From contig OX638131.1 in the NCBI GenBank assembly GCA_951804985.1, forward strand, positions 53,937,078-54,001,077: a DNA stretch of 64,000 nucleotides. Reading direction: 5' to 3'. Shown in pieces: positions 1 to 11,563 of this stretch. The stretch comes from Dryomyza anilis (taxonomy: Eukaryota > Arthropoda > Insecta > Diptera > Dryomyzidae). Position 1 is the first letter of the stretch. The number at the start of each line of letters is the position of its first letter. A program made the translations under genes and the position numbers. Under the pieces are notes generated by a model. The model had not been told where the DNA came from. It saw only the letters and a program-made list of their open reading frames with translations, and searched no databases.

Positions 1-69
1 CCTTGCGCCGATTATAATGATTGTAATTAAAAGAGCAAAAATAGATTACAAAATGTGCCAACTTTTTGT

Positions 70-116
70 CCTTTTTGTTCATTATAATCGGCGCAAGATT
101 ATAATGAACTAAAAGG
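70..116 (+). repeat. Landmark inverted repeat, copy 1 (20-bp arms, 7-nt loop)
   Basis: The left arm CCTTTTTGTTCATTATAATC (70-89) pairs with GATTATAATGAACTAAAAGG (97-116) around GGCGCAA, with one mismatch. The left arm plus loop is the reverse complement of the normal monomer segment CTTGCGCCGATTATAATG..., so a 28-bp piece of monomer is present backwards. It marks the start of a higher-order block. Confidence 0.93.
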
Positions 117-974
117 GCAAAAATAGATTACAAAATGTGCCAACTTTGAGCATTTTAAGTTTGAAACGTGATTTCTCAAGAACACAGTAACCCTCGCGTC
201 GGCGCAATGATTTGTATTGGAATTAAAAAGACAAAATTAGATTACAATTATTATGATATATATTTGAATTAAAAGGGCAAAAATAGATTACAATATGTGC
301 CAACTTTGAGGCCTCTACGACGTGTATTTACGGAGTTATGAGCATATTAAGTTTGATACGTGATTTTTCAAGAGCCCTTGCGCCGATTGTAATGATTTAT
401 ATTGTAATTAAAAGAGCAAAAATAGATTACAACATGTGCCAACTTTGAGGCCTATACGACATGTATTTAAGGAGTTATGTGTCTTTGAAAGTTTGAGACG
501 TGATTTCTCAAGAACCCTTGCGCCGACTATAATGATTTATATTGGAATTAAAATGGCAAAAACAGATGTGCCAACTTTGAGCATTTTAAGTTTGAGACGT
601 GATTTCTCAAGAACACATGCGCCGATTATAATAAACTAAAAGGGCAAACATAAATTACAAAATGTGCCAACTACGACGTGTATTTACGGAGTTATGAGCA
701 GTTTAAATTTGAGACATGATTTCTCAAGAACCCCTTGCGCCGATTATAATGATTTATATTGTAATTAAAAGAGCAAAAATAGATTACAAAATGTGCCAAC
801 TTTGAGGCCTCTACGACGTGTATTTACGGAGTTATGAGCATATTAAGTTTGATACGTGATTTTTCAAGAGCCCTTGCGCCGATTATAATGATTTATATTG
901 TAATTAAAAGAGCAAAAATAGATTACAACATGTGCCAAGTTTGCGGCCTCTACGGCGTGTATTTACGGAGTTAT

Positions 975-3900
975 GATCATTTTAAGTTTGAGACGTGATT
1001 TCTCAAGAACCCATGCGCCGATTATAATAAACTAAATGGGCAAACATGAATTACAAAATGTGCCAGGCTATTTTGAGAGGGCTATTTTAAGTTTGAGACG
1101 TGATTTCTCAAGAACCCTTGCTCCGAATATAATGATAATAGGGCAAAAATAGATTACAAAATGAGCCAACTTTGTGGCCTCTACGTCGTGTATTTACGGA
1201 GTTATTAGCATTTTAAGTTTGAGACGTGATTTCTCAAGAAGCCCTTGCGCCGATTATAATGATTGTAATTAAAAGAGCAAAAATAGATTACAAAATGTGC
1301 CAAGTTTGAGACGTGATTTCTCTAGAACCATTGCGCCGACTATAATGATTTATATTGGAATTGGATTTATATTGGAAGCGCAAAAATAGATTACAAAATG
1401 TGCCAACTTTGAGCATTTTTATTTTGAGACGTGATTTCTTAAGAGCCCTTGCGCCGATTATATAAATTAAAAGGACAAAAATAGATTACAAAATGTGCCA
1501 AGTTTGCGGCCTCTACGACTTGTATTTACGAAGTTATGAGCATTTTCAGTTTGAGACGTGATTTCGCAAGAGCCATTGCCGAATATAATGATTGATAATG
1601 GAATTAAAAGGCCAAAAATAGATTACAAATTGTGCCAACTCTGAGGCATCTAAACTCGTATTTACGGAGTTATGAGCATTTTAAGTTTGAGACGTGATTT
1701 CTCAAGAACCCTTGCTCCAAATATAATGATTTATAATGGAATTAAAAGGGCAAAATCTGAGGCCTCTAGACGTATATTTACGGAGTTATGAGCATTTTAA
1801 GTTTGATTTCTCAAGAGCCCTTGCGCCGATTATAATGATATATATTTGAATTAAAAGGGCAAAAATAGATTACAAAATGTGCCAACTTTGAAGCCTCTAT
1901 AATGGAATTAAAAGGTCAAAAATAGATTACAAAATGTGACAACTTTGCGCATTTTTATTTTGAGACGTGATTTTTCAAGAGCCCTTGCGACGATTATAAT
2001 GATTTATATTGTAATTAAAAGAGCAAAAATAGATTACAAAATGTGCAAACTTTAAGCATTTTAATTTTGAGACATGATTTCTCAAGAGCCCTTGCGCCGG
2101 AATTAAAAGGGCAAAATCTGAGGCCTCTAGACGTGTATTTACGGAGTTATGAGCATTTTAAGTTTGAGACGTGATTTCTCAAGAGCCCTTGCGCCGATTA
2201 TAATGATATATATTTGAATTAAAAGGGCAAAAATAGATTACAAAATGTGCCAACTTTGAAGCCTCTATAATGGAATTAAAAGGTCAAAAATAGATTACAA
2301 AATGTGACAACTTTGCGCATTTTTATTTTGAGACGTGATTTTTCAAGAGCCCTTGCGACGATTATATTGATTTATATTGTAATTAAAAGAGCAAAAATAG
2401 ATTACAAAATGTGCCAACTTTGAGCATTTTAATTTTGAGACGTGATTTCTCAAGAGACCTTGAGCCGATTTTAATAGACTAATAGGGCAAAAATAGATTA
2501 CAAAATGTGCCAACTTTGAGGCCTCTACGACGTGTATTTACGGAGTTATGAGCATTTTAAGTTTGAGACGTGATTTCTCAAGAACCCCTTGCGCCGATTA
2601 TAATAAACTAAAAGGGCAAACATAAAATACAAAATGTGCCAACTTTGAGGCCTCCACGACGTGTATTTACGGAGTTATGAGGATTTTAAAATAGAAACGT
2701 GATTTCTCAAGAGCCCTTGCGCTGATTATCATGATTTACATTATAATTAAAAGAGCAAAAATAGATTACAACATGTGCCAACTTTGAAGCCTCTACGACG
2801 TGTATTTACGGAGTTATGAGTATTTGATAGTTTGTGACGTGAATTCTCAAGAACCCCTTGCGCCGATTATAATGATAGATATTTGAATTAAAAGGGCAAA
2901 AATAGATTACAAAATGTGCCAACTTTGAGGCCTCTACGACGTGTATTTACGGAGTATTTACGCGTACTAAGGAATTATGAGCATATTAAGTTTGAGACGT
3001 GATTTCTCCAGAACCCTTGCGCCGACTATAATGATTTATATTGGAAGTAAAAGGGCAAAAATAGATTACAAAATGTGCCAACTCTGAGGCATCTAGACTC
3101 GTATTTACGGAGTTATGAGCATTTTAAGTTTGAGACGTGATTTCTCAAGAAACCATGCGCCGATTATAATAAACTAAATGGGCAAACATGAATTACAAAA
3201 TGTGCCAGGCTATTTTGAGAGGGCTATTTTAAGTTTGAGACGTGATTTCTCAAGAACCCTTGCTCCGAATATAATGATAATAGGGCAAAAATAGATTACA
3301 AAATGAGCCAACTTTGTGGCCTCTACGTCGTGTATTTACGGAGTTATTAGCATTTGAAGTTTGAGACGTGATTTCTCAAGAAGCCCTTGCGCCGACTATA
3401 ATGATTTATATTGGAATTGGATTTATATTGGAAGCGCAAAAATAGATTACAAAATGTGCCAACTTTGAGCATTTTTATTTTGAGACGTGATTTCTTAAGA
3501 GCCCTTGCGCCGATTATATAAATTAAAAGGACAAAAATAGATTACAAAATGTGCCAAGTTTGCGGCCTCTACGACTTGTATTTACGAAGTTATGAGCATT
3601 TTCAGTTTGAGACGTGATTTCGCAAGAGCCATTGCCGAATATAATGATTGATAATGGAATTAAAAGGCCAAAAATAGATTACAAATTGTGCCAACTCTGA
3701 GGCATCTAAACTCGTATTTACGGAGTTATGAGCATTTTAAGTTTGAGACGTGATTTCTCAAGAACCCTTGCTCCAAATATAATGATTTATAATGGAATTA
3801 AAAGGGCAAAATCTGAGGCCTCTAGACGTATATTTACGGAGTTATGAGCATTTTAAGTTTGATTTCTCAAGAGCCCTTGCGCCGATTATAATGATATATA

Positions 3901-5172
3901 TTTGAATTAAAAGGGCAAAAATAGATTACAAAATGTGCCAACTTTGAAGCCTCTATAATGGAATTAAAAGGTCAAAAATAGATTACAAAATGTGACAACT
4001 TTGCGCATTTTTATTTTGAGACGTGATTTTTCAAGAGCCCTTGCGACGATTATAATGATTTATATTGTAATTAAAAGAGCAAAAATAGATTACAAAATGT
4101 GCAAACTTTAAGCATTTTAATTTTGAGACATGATTTCTCAAGAGCCCTTGCGCCGGAATTAAAAGGGCAAAATCTGAGGCCTCTAGACGTGTATTTACGG
4201 AGTTATAAGCATTTTAAGTTTGAGACGTGATTTCTCAAGAGCCCTTGCGCCGATTATAATGATATATATTTGAATTAAAAGGGCAAAAATAGATTACAAA
4301 ATGTGCCAACTTTGAAGCCTCTATAATGGAATTAAAAGGTCAAAAATAGATTACAAAATGTGACAACTTTGCGCATTTTTATTTTGAGACGTGATTTTTC
4401 AAGAGCCCTTGCGACGATTATATTGATTTATATTGTAATTAAAAGAGCAAAAATAGATTACAAAATGTGCCAACTTTGAGCATTTTAATTTTGAGACGTG
4501 ATTTCTCAAGAGACCTTGAGCCGATTTTAATAGACTAATAGGGCAAAAATAGATTACAAAATGTGCCAACTTTGAGGCCTCTACGACGTGTATTTACGGA
4601 GTTATGAGCATTTTAAGTTTGAGACGTGATTTCTCAAGAACCCCTTGCGCCGATTATAATAAACTAAAAGGGCAAACATAAAATACAAAATGTGCCAACT
4701 TTGAGGCCTCCACGACGTGTATTTACGGAGTTATGAGGATTTTAAAATAGAAACGTGATTTCTCAAGAGCCCTTGCGCTGATTATCATGATTTACATTAT
4801 AATTAAAAGAGCAAAAATAGATTACAACATGTGCCAACTTTGAAGCCTCTACGACGTGTATTTACGGAGTTATGAGTATTTGATAGTTTGTGACGTGAAT
4901 TCTCAAGAACCCCTTGCGCCGATTATAATGATAGATATTTGAATTAAAAGGGCAAAAATAGATTACAAAATGTGCCAACTTTGAGGCCTCTACGACGTGT
5001 ATTTACGGAGTATTTACGCGTACTAAGGAATTATGAGCATATTAAGTTTGAGACGTGATTTCTCCAGAACCCTTGCGCCGACTATAATGATTTATATTGG
5101 AAGTAAAAGGGCAAAAATAGATTACAAATTGTGCGAACTCTGAGGCCTCTAGACTCGTATTTACGGAGTGAT
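975..5172 (+). repeat. Tandem duplication of about 2.1 kb inside H1
   Basis: The first copy is about 975-3116 and the second about 3117-5172. The offset is 2142 bp at the TGCCAGGCTATTTTGAG marker (1061 and 3203) and 2056 bp after an 86-bp deletion in the second copy near 3385 (markers GAAGCGC at 1375 and 3431; CGCGTACTAA at 2961 and 5017). Confidence 0.9.
1800..2355 (+). repeat. 368-bp local duplication with truncated monomers
   Basis: The junction AAGCCTCTATAATGGAATTA occurs at 1891 and 2259 (offset 368). The flanking GATATATATTTGAATT and GACAACTTTGCGC segments are repeated too. The same pair is carried in the other copies of the 2-kb unit (3947 and 4315). The truncated unit fuses the GCCTCTA box directly to TAATGGAATTAAAAGG, losing the middle of the monomer. 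Confidence 0.85.
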
Positions 5173-5410
5173 GAGTATTTTAAGTTTGAGACGTGATTTC
5201 TCAAGAATATATATAATAAACTAAAAGGGCAAACATGAATTACAAAATGTGCCAACTATGAGGGCTCTACGACGTGTATTTACGGAGTTATAAGCATTTT
5301 AAGTTTGAGACGTGATTTCCAAAGAGCACTTGTGCCGATTATCATGATTTGTATTATAATTAAAAGAGCAAAAATAAAATACAAAATGTACCAACTTTGA
5401 GGCCTCTACG

Positions 5411-5458
5411 ACGTGTATTTACGGAGTATTTACGCGTATTTACGGAGTTATGAGCATT
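5411..5458 (+). repeat. Internal triplication of an 11-bp motif (type example)
   Basis: TATTTACGGAG, TATTTACGCG and TATTTACGGAG stand in a row before TTATGAGC, adding 21 bp to the box that normally has one TATTTACGGAG. The same expansion is seen near 10540, 12850, 19170, 24650, 25695, 31555, 40375, 44445, 49280, 54610, 54960, 55270 and 59055. A relative with CGCGTACTAAGGAATTATG is near 2955, 5012, 10120, 16820, 18757, 23330, 32190, 34350, 37855, 39600, 40040, 41180 and 43790. Confidence 0.87.
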
Positions 5459-7117
5459 CTAAGTTTGATACGTGATTTCTCAAGAGCCCTTGCGCCGATT
5501 ATAATGATTTATATTGTAATTAAAAGAGCAAAAATAGATTACAAAATGTGCCAACTTTGAGCATTTTAATTTTGAGACGTGAGACGAAGAGCCCTTCCAC
5601 AGATTATAATAAACTAAAAGGGCAAAGATAGATTACAAAATGTGCCAACTTTGAGACCTCTACGACGTGTATTTACGGAGTTATGAGCATTTAAAGTCTG
5701 AGACGTGATTTCTCAAGAACTCTTGGTCTGAATAAATGATTTATAATGGAATTAAAAGGGCACAAATAAATTACAAAATGTGAAAACTTTGAGCATTTTA
5801 ATTTTGAGACATGATTTCTCAAGAGCCCTTGCGCCGATTATAATGATTTATATTGTAATTAAAAGAGCAAAAATAGATTACAAAATGTGCCAACTTTGAG
5901 CATTTTAATTTTGAGACGTGAGACGAAGAGCCCTTCCACAGATTATAATAAACTAAAAGGGCAAAGATAGATTACAAAATGTGCCAACTTTGAGACCTCT
6001 ACGACGTGTATTTACGGAGTTATGAGCATTTAAAGTCTGAGACGTGATTTCTCAAGAACTCTTGGTCTGAATAAATGATTTATAATGGAATTAAAAGGGC
6101 AAAAATAAAATACAAAATGTACCAACTTTGAGACCTCTACGACGTGTATTTACGGAGTTATGTGCATTTTAAGTTTGAGACGTGATTATATTGTAATTAA
6201 AAGAGCAAAAATAGATTACAAAATGTGCCAACTTTGAGCAATTTAATTTTGAGACGTGATTTCTCAAGAGACCTTGCGCCGATTATAATAGACTAATAGG
6301 GCAAAAATAGATTACAAAATGTGCCAACTTTGAGACCTCTACGACGTGTATTTACGGAGTTATGAGCATTTAAAGTCTGAGACGTGATTTCTCAAGAACT
6401 CTTGGTCTGAATAAATGATTTATAATGGAATTAAAAGGGCACAAATAAATTACAAAATGTGAAAACTTTGAGCATTTTAATTTTGAGACATGATTTCTCA
6501 AGAGCCCTTGCGCCGATTGTAATGATTTATATTGTAATTAAAAGAGCAATAATAGATTACAAAATGTGCCAACTTTGAGCATTTTAATTTTGAGACGTGA
6601 TTTCTCAAGAGCCCTTCCGCCGATTATAATAAACTAAATGGGCAAACATAAATTACAAAATGGGCCTATACGACGTGTATTTACGGAGTTATGACATTTT
6701 AATTTGAGACGTGATTTCTCAAGAGCCTTTTCGCCGATTATAATGATTTATAATGGAATTAAAAGGGTAAAAATAGATTACTAAATGTGCCAACTTTGAG
6801 CATTTTAATTTTGAGACATGATTCCTCAAGAACCCCTAGCGCCGATTATAATTATTTATATTGTAATTAAAAGAGCAAAAATAGATTACAAAATATGCCA
6901 ACTTTGAGCATTTTAATTTTAAGATGTGATTTCTCAAGAGCCCTTGCGCCGATTATAATGATTTATAATGGAATTAAAAGGGCAAAAATGATTACAAAAT
7001 GTGCCAACTTTGAACATTTTAATTTTGAGACGTGATTTCTCAAGAACCCCTTGCGCCGATTATAATGATTGTAATTAAAAGAGCAAAAATAGATTACAAA
7101 ATGTGCCAACTTTTTGT

Positions 7118-7164
7118 CCTTTTTGTTCATTATAATCGGCGCAAGATTATAATGAACTAAAAGG
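7118..7164 (+). repeat. Landmark inverted repeat, copy 2
   Basis: Identical to copy 1, including the T-for-A mismatch in the left arm. It lies 69 bp after the start of H2. Confidence 0.93.
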
Positions 7165-7840
7165 GCAAAAATAGATTACAAAATGTGCCAACTTTGAGCA
7201 TTTTAAGTTTGAAACGTGATTTCTCAGTAACCCTCGCGTCGGCGCAATGATTTGTATTGGAATTAAAAAGACAAAAATAGATTACAATTATTATGATATA
7301 TATTTGAATTAAAAGGGCAAAAATAGATTACAATATGTGCCAACTTTGAGGCCTCTACGACGTGTATTTACGGAGTTATGAGCATATTAAGTTTGATACG
7401 TGATTTTTCAAGAGCCCTTGCGCCGATTATAATGATTTATATTGTAATTAAAAGAGCAAAAATAGATTACAACATGTGCCAACTTTGAGGCCTATACGAC
7501 ATGTATTTAAGGAGTTATGTGTCTTTGAAAGTTTGAGACGTGATTTCTCAAGAACCCTTGCGCCGACTATAATGATTTATTTTGGAATTAAAATGGCAAA
7601 AACAGATGTGCCAACTTTGAGCATTTTAAGTTTGATACGTGATTTCTCAAGAACACATGCGCCGATTATAATAAACTAAAAGGGCAAACATAAATTACAA
7701 AATGTGCCAACTACGACGTGTATTTACGGAGTTATGAGCAGTTTAAATTTGAGACATGATTTCTCAAGAACCCCTTGCGCCGATTATAATGATTTATATT
7801 GTAATTAAAAGAGCAAAAATAGATTACAAAATGTGCCAAC

Positions 7841-7979
7841 TTTGAGGCCTCTACGACGTGTATTTACGGAGTTATGAGCATATTAAGTTTGATACGTGAT
7901 TTTTCAAGAGCCCTTGCGCCGATTATAATGATTTATATTGTAATTAAAAGAGCAAAAATAGATTACAACATGTGCCAAG
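7841..7979 (+). repeat. Reference example of the long (139-bp) monomer
   Basis: This unit runs from TTTGAGGCCT to the base before the next TTTGCGGCCT, exactly 139 bp. The same spacing is seen in the short array at 28441-28857 (138, 139 and 139 bp). It contains all boxes, including the 32-bp GGCCTC...TTATGA block missing from short units. It differs from the commonest form by GATACGTGATTTTTC in place of GAGACGTGATTTCTC. Confidence 0.93.
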
Positions 7980-10790
7980 TTTGCGGCCTCTACGACGTGT
8001 ATTTACGGAGTTATGATCATTTTAAGTTTGAGACGTGATTTCTCAAGAACCCATGCGCCGATTATAATAAACTAAATGGGCAAACATGAATTACAAAATG
8101 TGCCAGGCTATTTTGAGAGGGCTATTTTAAGTTTGAGACGTGATTTCTCAAGAACCCTTGCTCCGAATATAATGATAATAGGGCAAAAATAGATTACAAA
8201 ATGAGCCAACTTTGTGGCCTCTACGTCGTGTATTTACGGAGTTATTAGCATTTTAAGTTTGAAACGTGATTTCTCAAGAACCCTTGCGCCGATTATAATA
8301 AGGGCAAACATAAATTACAAAATGTGCCAACTGTGAGGGCTCTACGACGTGTATTTACGGAGTTATAAGCATTTTAAGTTTGAGACGTGATTTCACAAGA
8401 GCACTTGTGCCGATTATCATGATTTATATTATAATTAAAAGAGCAAAAATAGATTACAACATGTGCGAACTTTGAAGCCTCTACGACGTGTATTTACGGA
8501 GTTATGAGCATTTTAAGTATGAGACGTGATTTCTCAAGAACCCATGCGCCGATTATAATAAACTAAAAGTGCAAACATAAATTACAAAATATGCCAACTT
8601 TGAGGCCTCTACGACGTGTATTTACGGAGTTATGAGCATTCTAAGTTTGAAACGTGATTTCTCAAGAACCCTTGCGCCGATTATAATAAGGGCAAACATA
8701 AATTACAAAATGTGCCAACTGTGAGGGCTCTACGACGTGTATTTACGGAGTTATAAACATTTTAAGTTTGAGACGTGATTTCACAAGAGCACTTGTGCCG
8801 ATTATCATGATTTATATTATAATTAAAAGAGCAAAAATAGATTACAACATGTGCGAACTTTGAAGCCTCTACGACGTGTATTTACGGAATTATGAGCATA
8901 TTAAGTTTGAGACGTGATTTCTCAAGAACCCTTGCGCCGACTATAATGATTTATATTGGAATTAAAAGGGCAAAAATAGATTACAAATTGTGCCAACTGT
9001 GAGGGCTCTACGACGTGTATTTACGGAGTAATGAGCATTTTGAGCTTGAGACGTGATTTCTCAAGAACCATTGCTCCGAATATAATGATTGATAATGGAA
9101 TTAAAAGGCCAAAAATAGATTACAAATTGTGCCAACTGTGAGGGCTCTACGACGTGTATTTACGGAGTTATAAGCATTTTAAGTTTGAGACGTGATTTCC
9201 AAAGAGCACTTGTGCCGATTATCATGATTTATATTGTAATTAAAAGAGCAAAAATAGATTACAAAATGTGCCAACTTTGAGCATTTTAATTTTGAGACGT
9301 GAGACGAAGAGCCCTTCCGCAGATTATAATAAACTAAAAGGGCAAAGATAGATTACAAAATGTGCAAACTTTGAGACCTCTACGACGTGTATTTACGGAG
9401 TTATGTGCATTTTAAGTTTGAGACGTGATTATATTGTAATTAAAAGAGCAAAAATAGATTACAAAATGTGCCAACTTTGAGCATTTTAATTTTGAGACGT
9501 GATTTTTCAAGAGCCCTTGCGACGATTATATTGATTTATATTGTAATTAAAAGAGCAAAAATAGATTACAAAATGTGCCAACTTTGAGCATTTTAATTTT
9601 GAGACGTGATTTCTCAAGAGACCTTGAGCCGATTTTAATAGACTAATAGGGCAAAAATAGATTACAAAATGTGCCAACTTTGAGGCCTCTACGACGTGTA
9701 TTTACGGAGTTATGAGCATTTTAAGTTTGAGACGTGATTTCTCAAGAACCCCTTGCGCCGATTATAATAAACTAAAAGGGCAAACATAAAATACAAAATG
9801 TGCCAACTTTGAGGCCTCCACGACGTGTATTTACGGAGTTATGAGGATTTTAAAATAGAAACGTGATTTCTCAAGAGCCCTTGCGCTGATTATCATGATT
9901 TATATTATAATTAAAAGAGCAAAAATAGATTACAACATGTGCCAACTTTGAAGCCTCTACGACGTGTATTTACGGAGTTATGAGTATTTGATAGTTTGTG
10001 ACGTGATTTCTTAAGAACCCCTTGCGCCGATTATAATGATAGATATTTGAATTAAAAGGGCAAAAATAGATTACAAAATATGCCAACTTTGAGGCCTCTA
10101 CGACGTGTATTTACGGAGTATTTACGCGTACTAAGGAATTATGAGCATATTTAGTTTGAGACGTGATTTCTCCAGAACCCTTGCGCCGACTATAATGATT
10201 TATATTGGAATTAAAAGGGCAAAAATAGATTACAAAATGTGCCAACTCTGAGGCATCTAGACTCGTATTTACGGAGTTATGAGCATTTTAAGTTTGAGAC
10301 GTGATTTCTCAAGAACCCATGAGCCGATTATAATAAACTAAAAGGGCAAACATGAATTACGAATGTGCCAACTGTGAGGGCTCTACGACGTGTATTTACG
10401 GAGTTATAAGCATTTTATGTTTGAGACGTGATTTCTCAGAGCACTTGTGCCGATTATCATGATTTGTATTATAATTAAAAGAGCAAAAATAAATAACAAA
10501 ATGTACTAACTTTGAGGCCTCTACGACGTGTATTTACGGAGTATTTACGCGTATTTACGGAGTTATGAGCATTTTAAGCTTGAGACGTGATTTCTCAAAA
10601 GCCCTTGCGCCGATTATAATGATTTATATTGTAATTAAAAGAGCAAGTATAGATTACAACATGTGCCAACTTTGAGGCCTCTACGACGTGTATTTACGGA
10701 GTATTTATGCGTATTTACGGGCATATTATTTATGAGCATATTAAGTTTGAGGTGTGATTTCTCTAGAACCCTTGCGCCAACTATAATGAG

Positions 10791-10816
10791 TTAAAAGGGC
10801 TTTTTTGCGCTTTTAA
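10791..10816 (+). repeat. T-loop inverted repeat, imperfect
   Basis: TTAAAAGGGC, six T, then GCGCTTTTAA: 10-bp arms with one mismatch. The usual AAAAGGGCAAAAATAG box is replaced here by a small inverted copy of itself. Confidence 0.85.
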
Positions 10817-11543
10817 TTAAAAATTGTGCCAACTTTGAGGTCTCTAGACTCGTACGTGTATTTACGGAGTTATGTGCATTTTAAGTTTGAGACGTGATTT
10901 CTCAAGAACCCATGCGCCGATTATAATAAACTAAAGGGCAAACATGAATTACAAAATGTGCCAACTGTGAGGGCTCTACGACGTGTATTTACGGAGTTAT
11001 AAGCATTTTAAATTTGAGACGTGATTTCTCAAGAGCACTTGTGCCGATTATCATAATTTGTATTATAATTAAAAGAGCATTACAAATTGTGCCAACTCTG
11101 AGGCCTCTAAACTCGTATTTACGGAGTTATGAGCATTTTAAGTTTGAGACGTGATTTCTCAAGAAGCCATGCGCCGATTATAATAAACTAAAAGGGCAAA
11201 CATGAATTACAAAATGTGCAAACTATGAGGGCTATTTTAAGTTTGAGACGTGATTTCTCAAGAACCCTTGCTCCGAATATAATGATTTATAATGGAATTA
11301 AAAGGCAAAAATCTGAGGCCTCTAGACTGGTATTTACGGAGTTATGAGCATTTTAAGTTTGAGACGTGATTTCATGCGCCGATTATAATGATTTATATTG
11401 TAATTAAAAGAGCAAATATAGATTACAACATGTGCCAACTTTGAGGCCTCTACGACGTGTATTTACGGAGTATTTATGCGTATTTACGGAGTTATGAGCA
11501 TATAAAGTTTAAGATGTGATTTCTCTAGAACCCTTGCGCCAAA

Positions 11544-11563
11544 AAAGGGCAAAAATGCCCTTT
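11544..11563 (+). repeat. Short inverted repeat with A-rich loop
   Basis: AAAGGGC, AAAAAT, GCCCTTT: 7-bp perfect arms. It is a relative of the T-loop hairpins with the loop in the opposite orientation. Confidence 0.8.

Larger units (their letters stand above)
1..7048 (+). repeat. Higher-order repeat block H1 (7048 bp)
   Basis: H1 begins with CCTTGCGCCGATTATAATGA followed by the landmark hairpin at 70-116; the same start recurs at 7049, 14005 and 20794. H1 matches H3 nearly line by line at offset 14004. H3 lacks one 140-bp unit (H1 about 701-840) and a 119-bp stretch near H1 3360-3480. These account for the 259-bp difference in length (7048 versus 6789). H1 carries an internal 2-kb tandem duplication and a run of short monomers at about 5470-7040. 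It holds no gene. Confidence 0.9.

Noticed and set aside
70..116. Inverted repeat as terminal repeats of a small transposon (MITE)
   Set aside because: The arms are separated by only 7 nt, both arms derive from the monomer, and there is no target-site duplication. A local inversion explains it better.
436..639. 67-codon open frame, repeated at 7476, 14440 and 21221
   Set aside because: It is the satellite read through: the peptide repeats RRDFSRT.AP.IMIY from one monomer to the next, the frame shifts with 139/107-bp units, and it recurs only because the blocks recur. No conserved start context or domain is seen.
5200..5215. TATATATAATAA and similar AT runs as promoter TATA boxes
   Set aside because: They are variants of the monomer linker, repeat with the blocks (12630, 18950), and have no downstream gene.
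7900..7925. TTGCGCCG as an E2F-type promoter element, and TTCTCAAGAA as a heat-shock element
   Set aside because: Only the GCGCC core fits E2F, and TTCTCAAGAA does not have the TTCnnGAA spacing. Both recur in most monomers without a gene.
7841..7979. CENP-B box or other known centromere motif in the monomer
   Set aside because: I could not find a match to the CENP-B box core (TTCG...CGGGA) in the consensus. A centromeric role stays open but unsupported.
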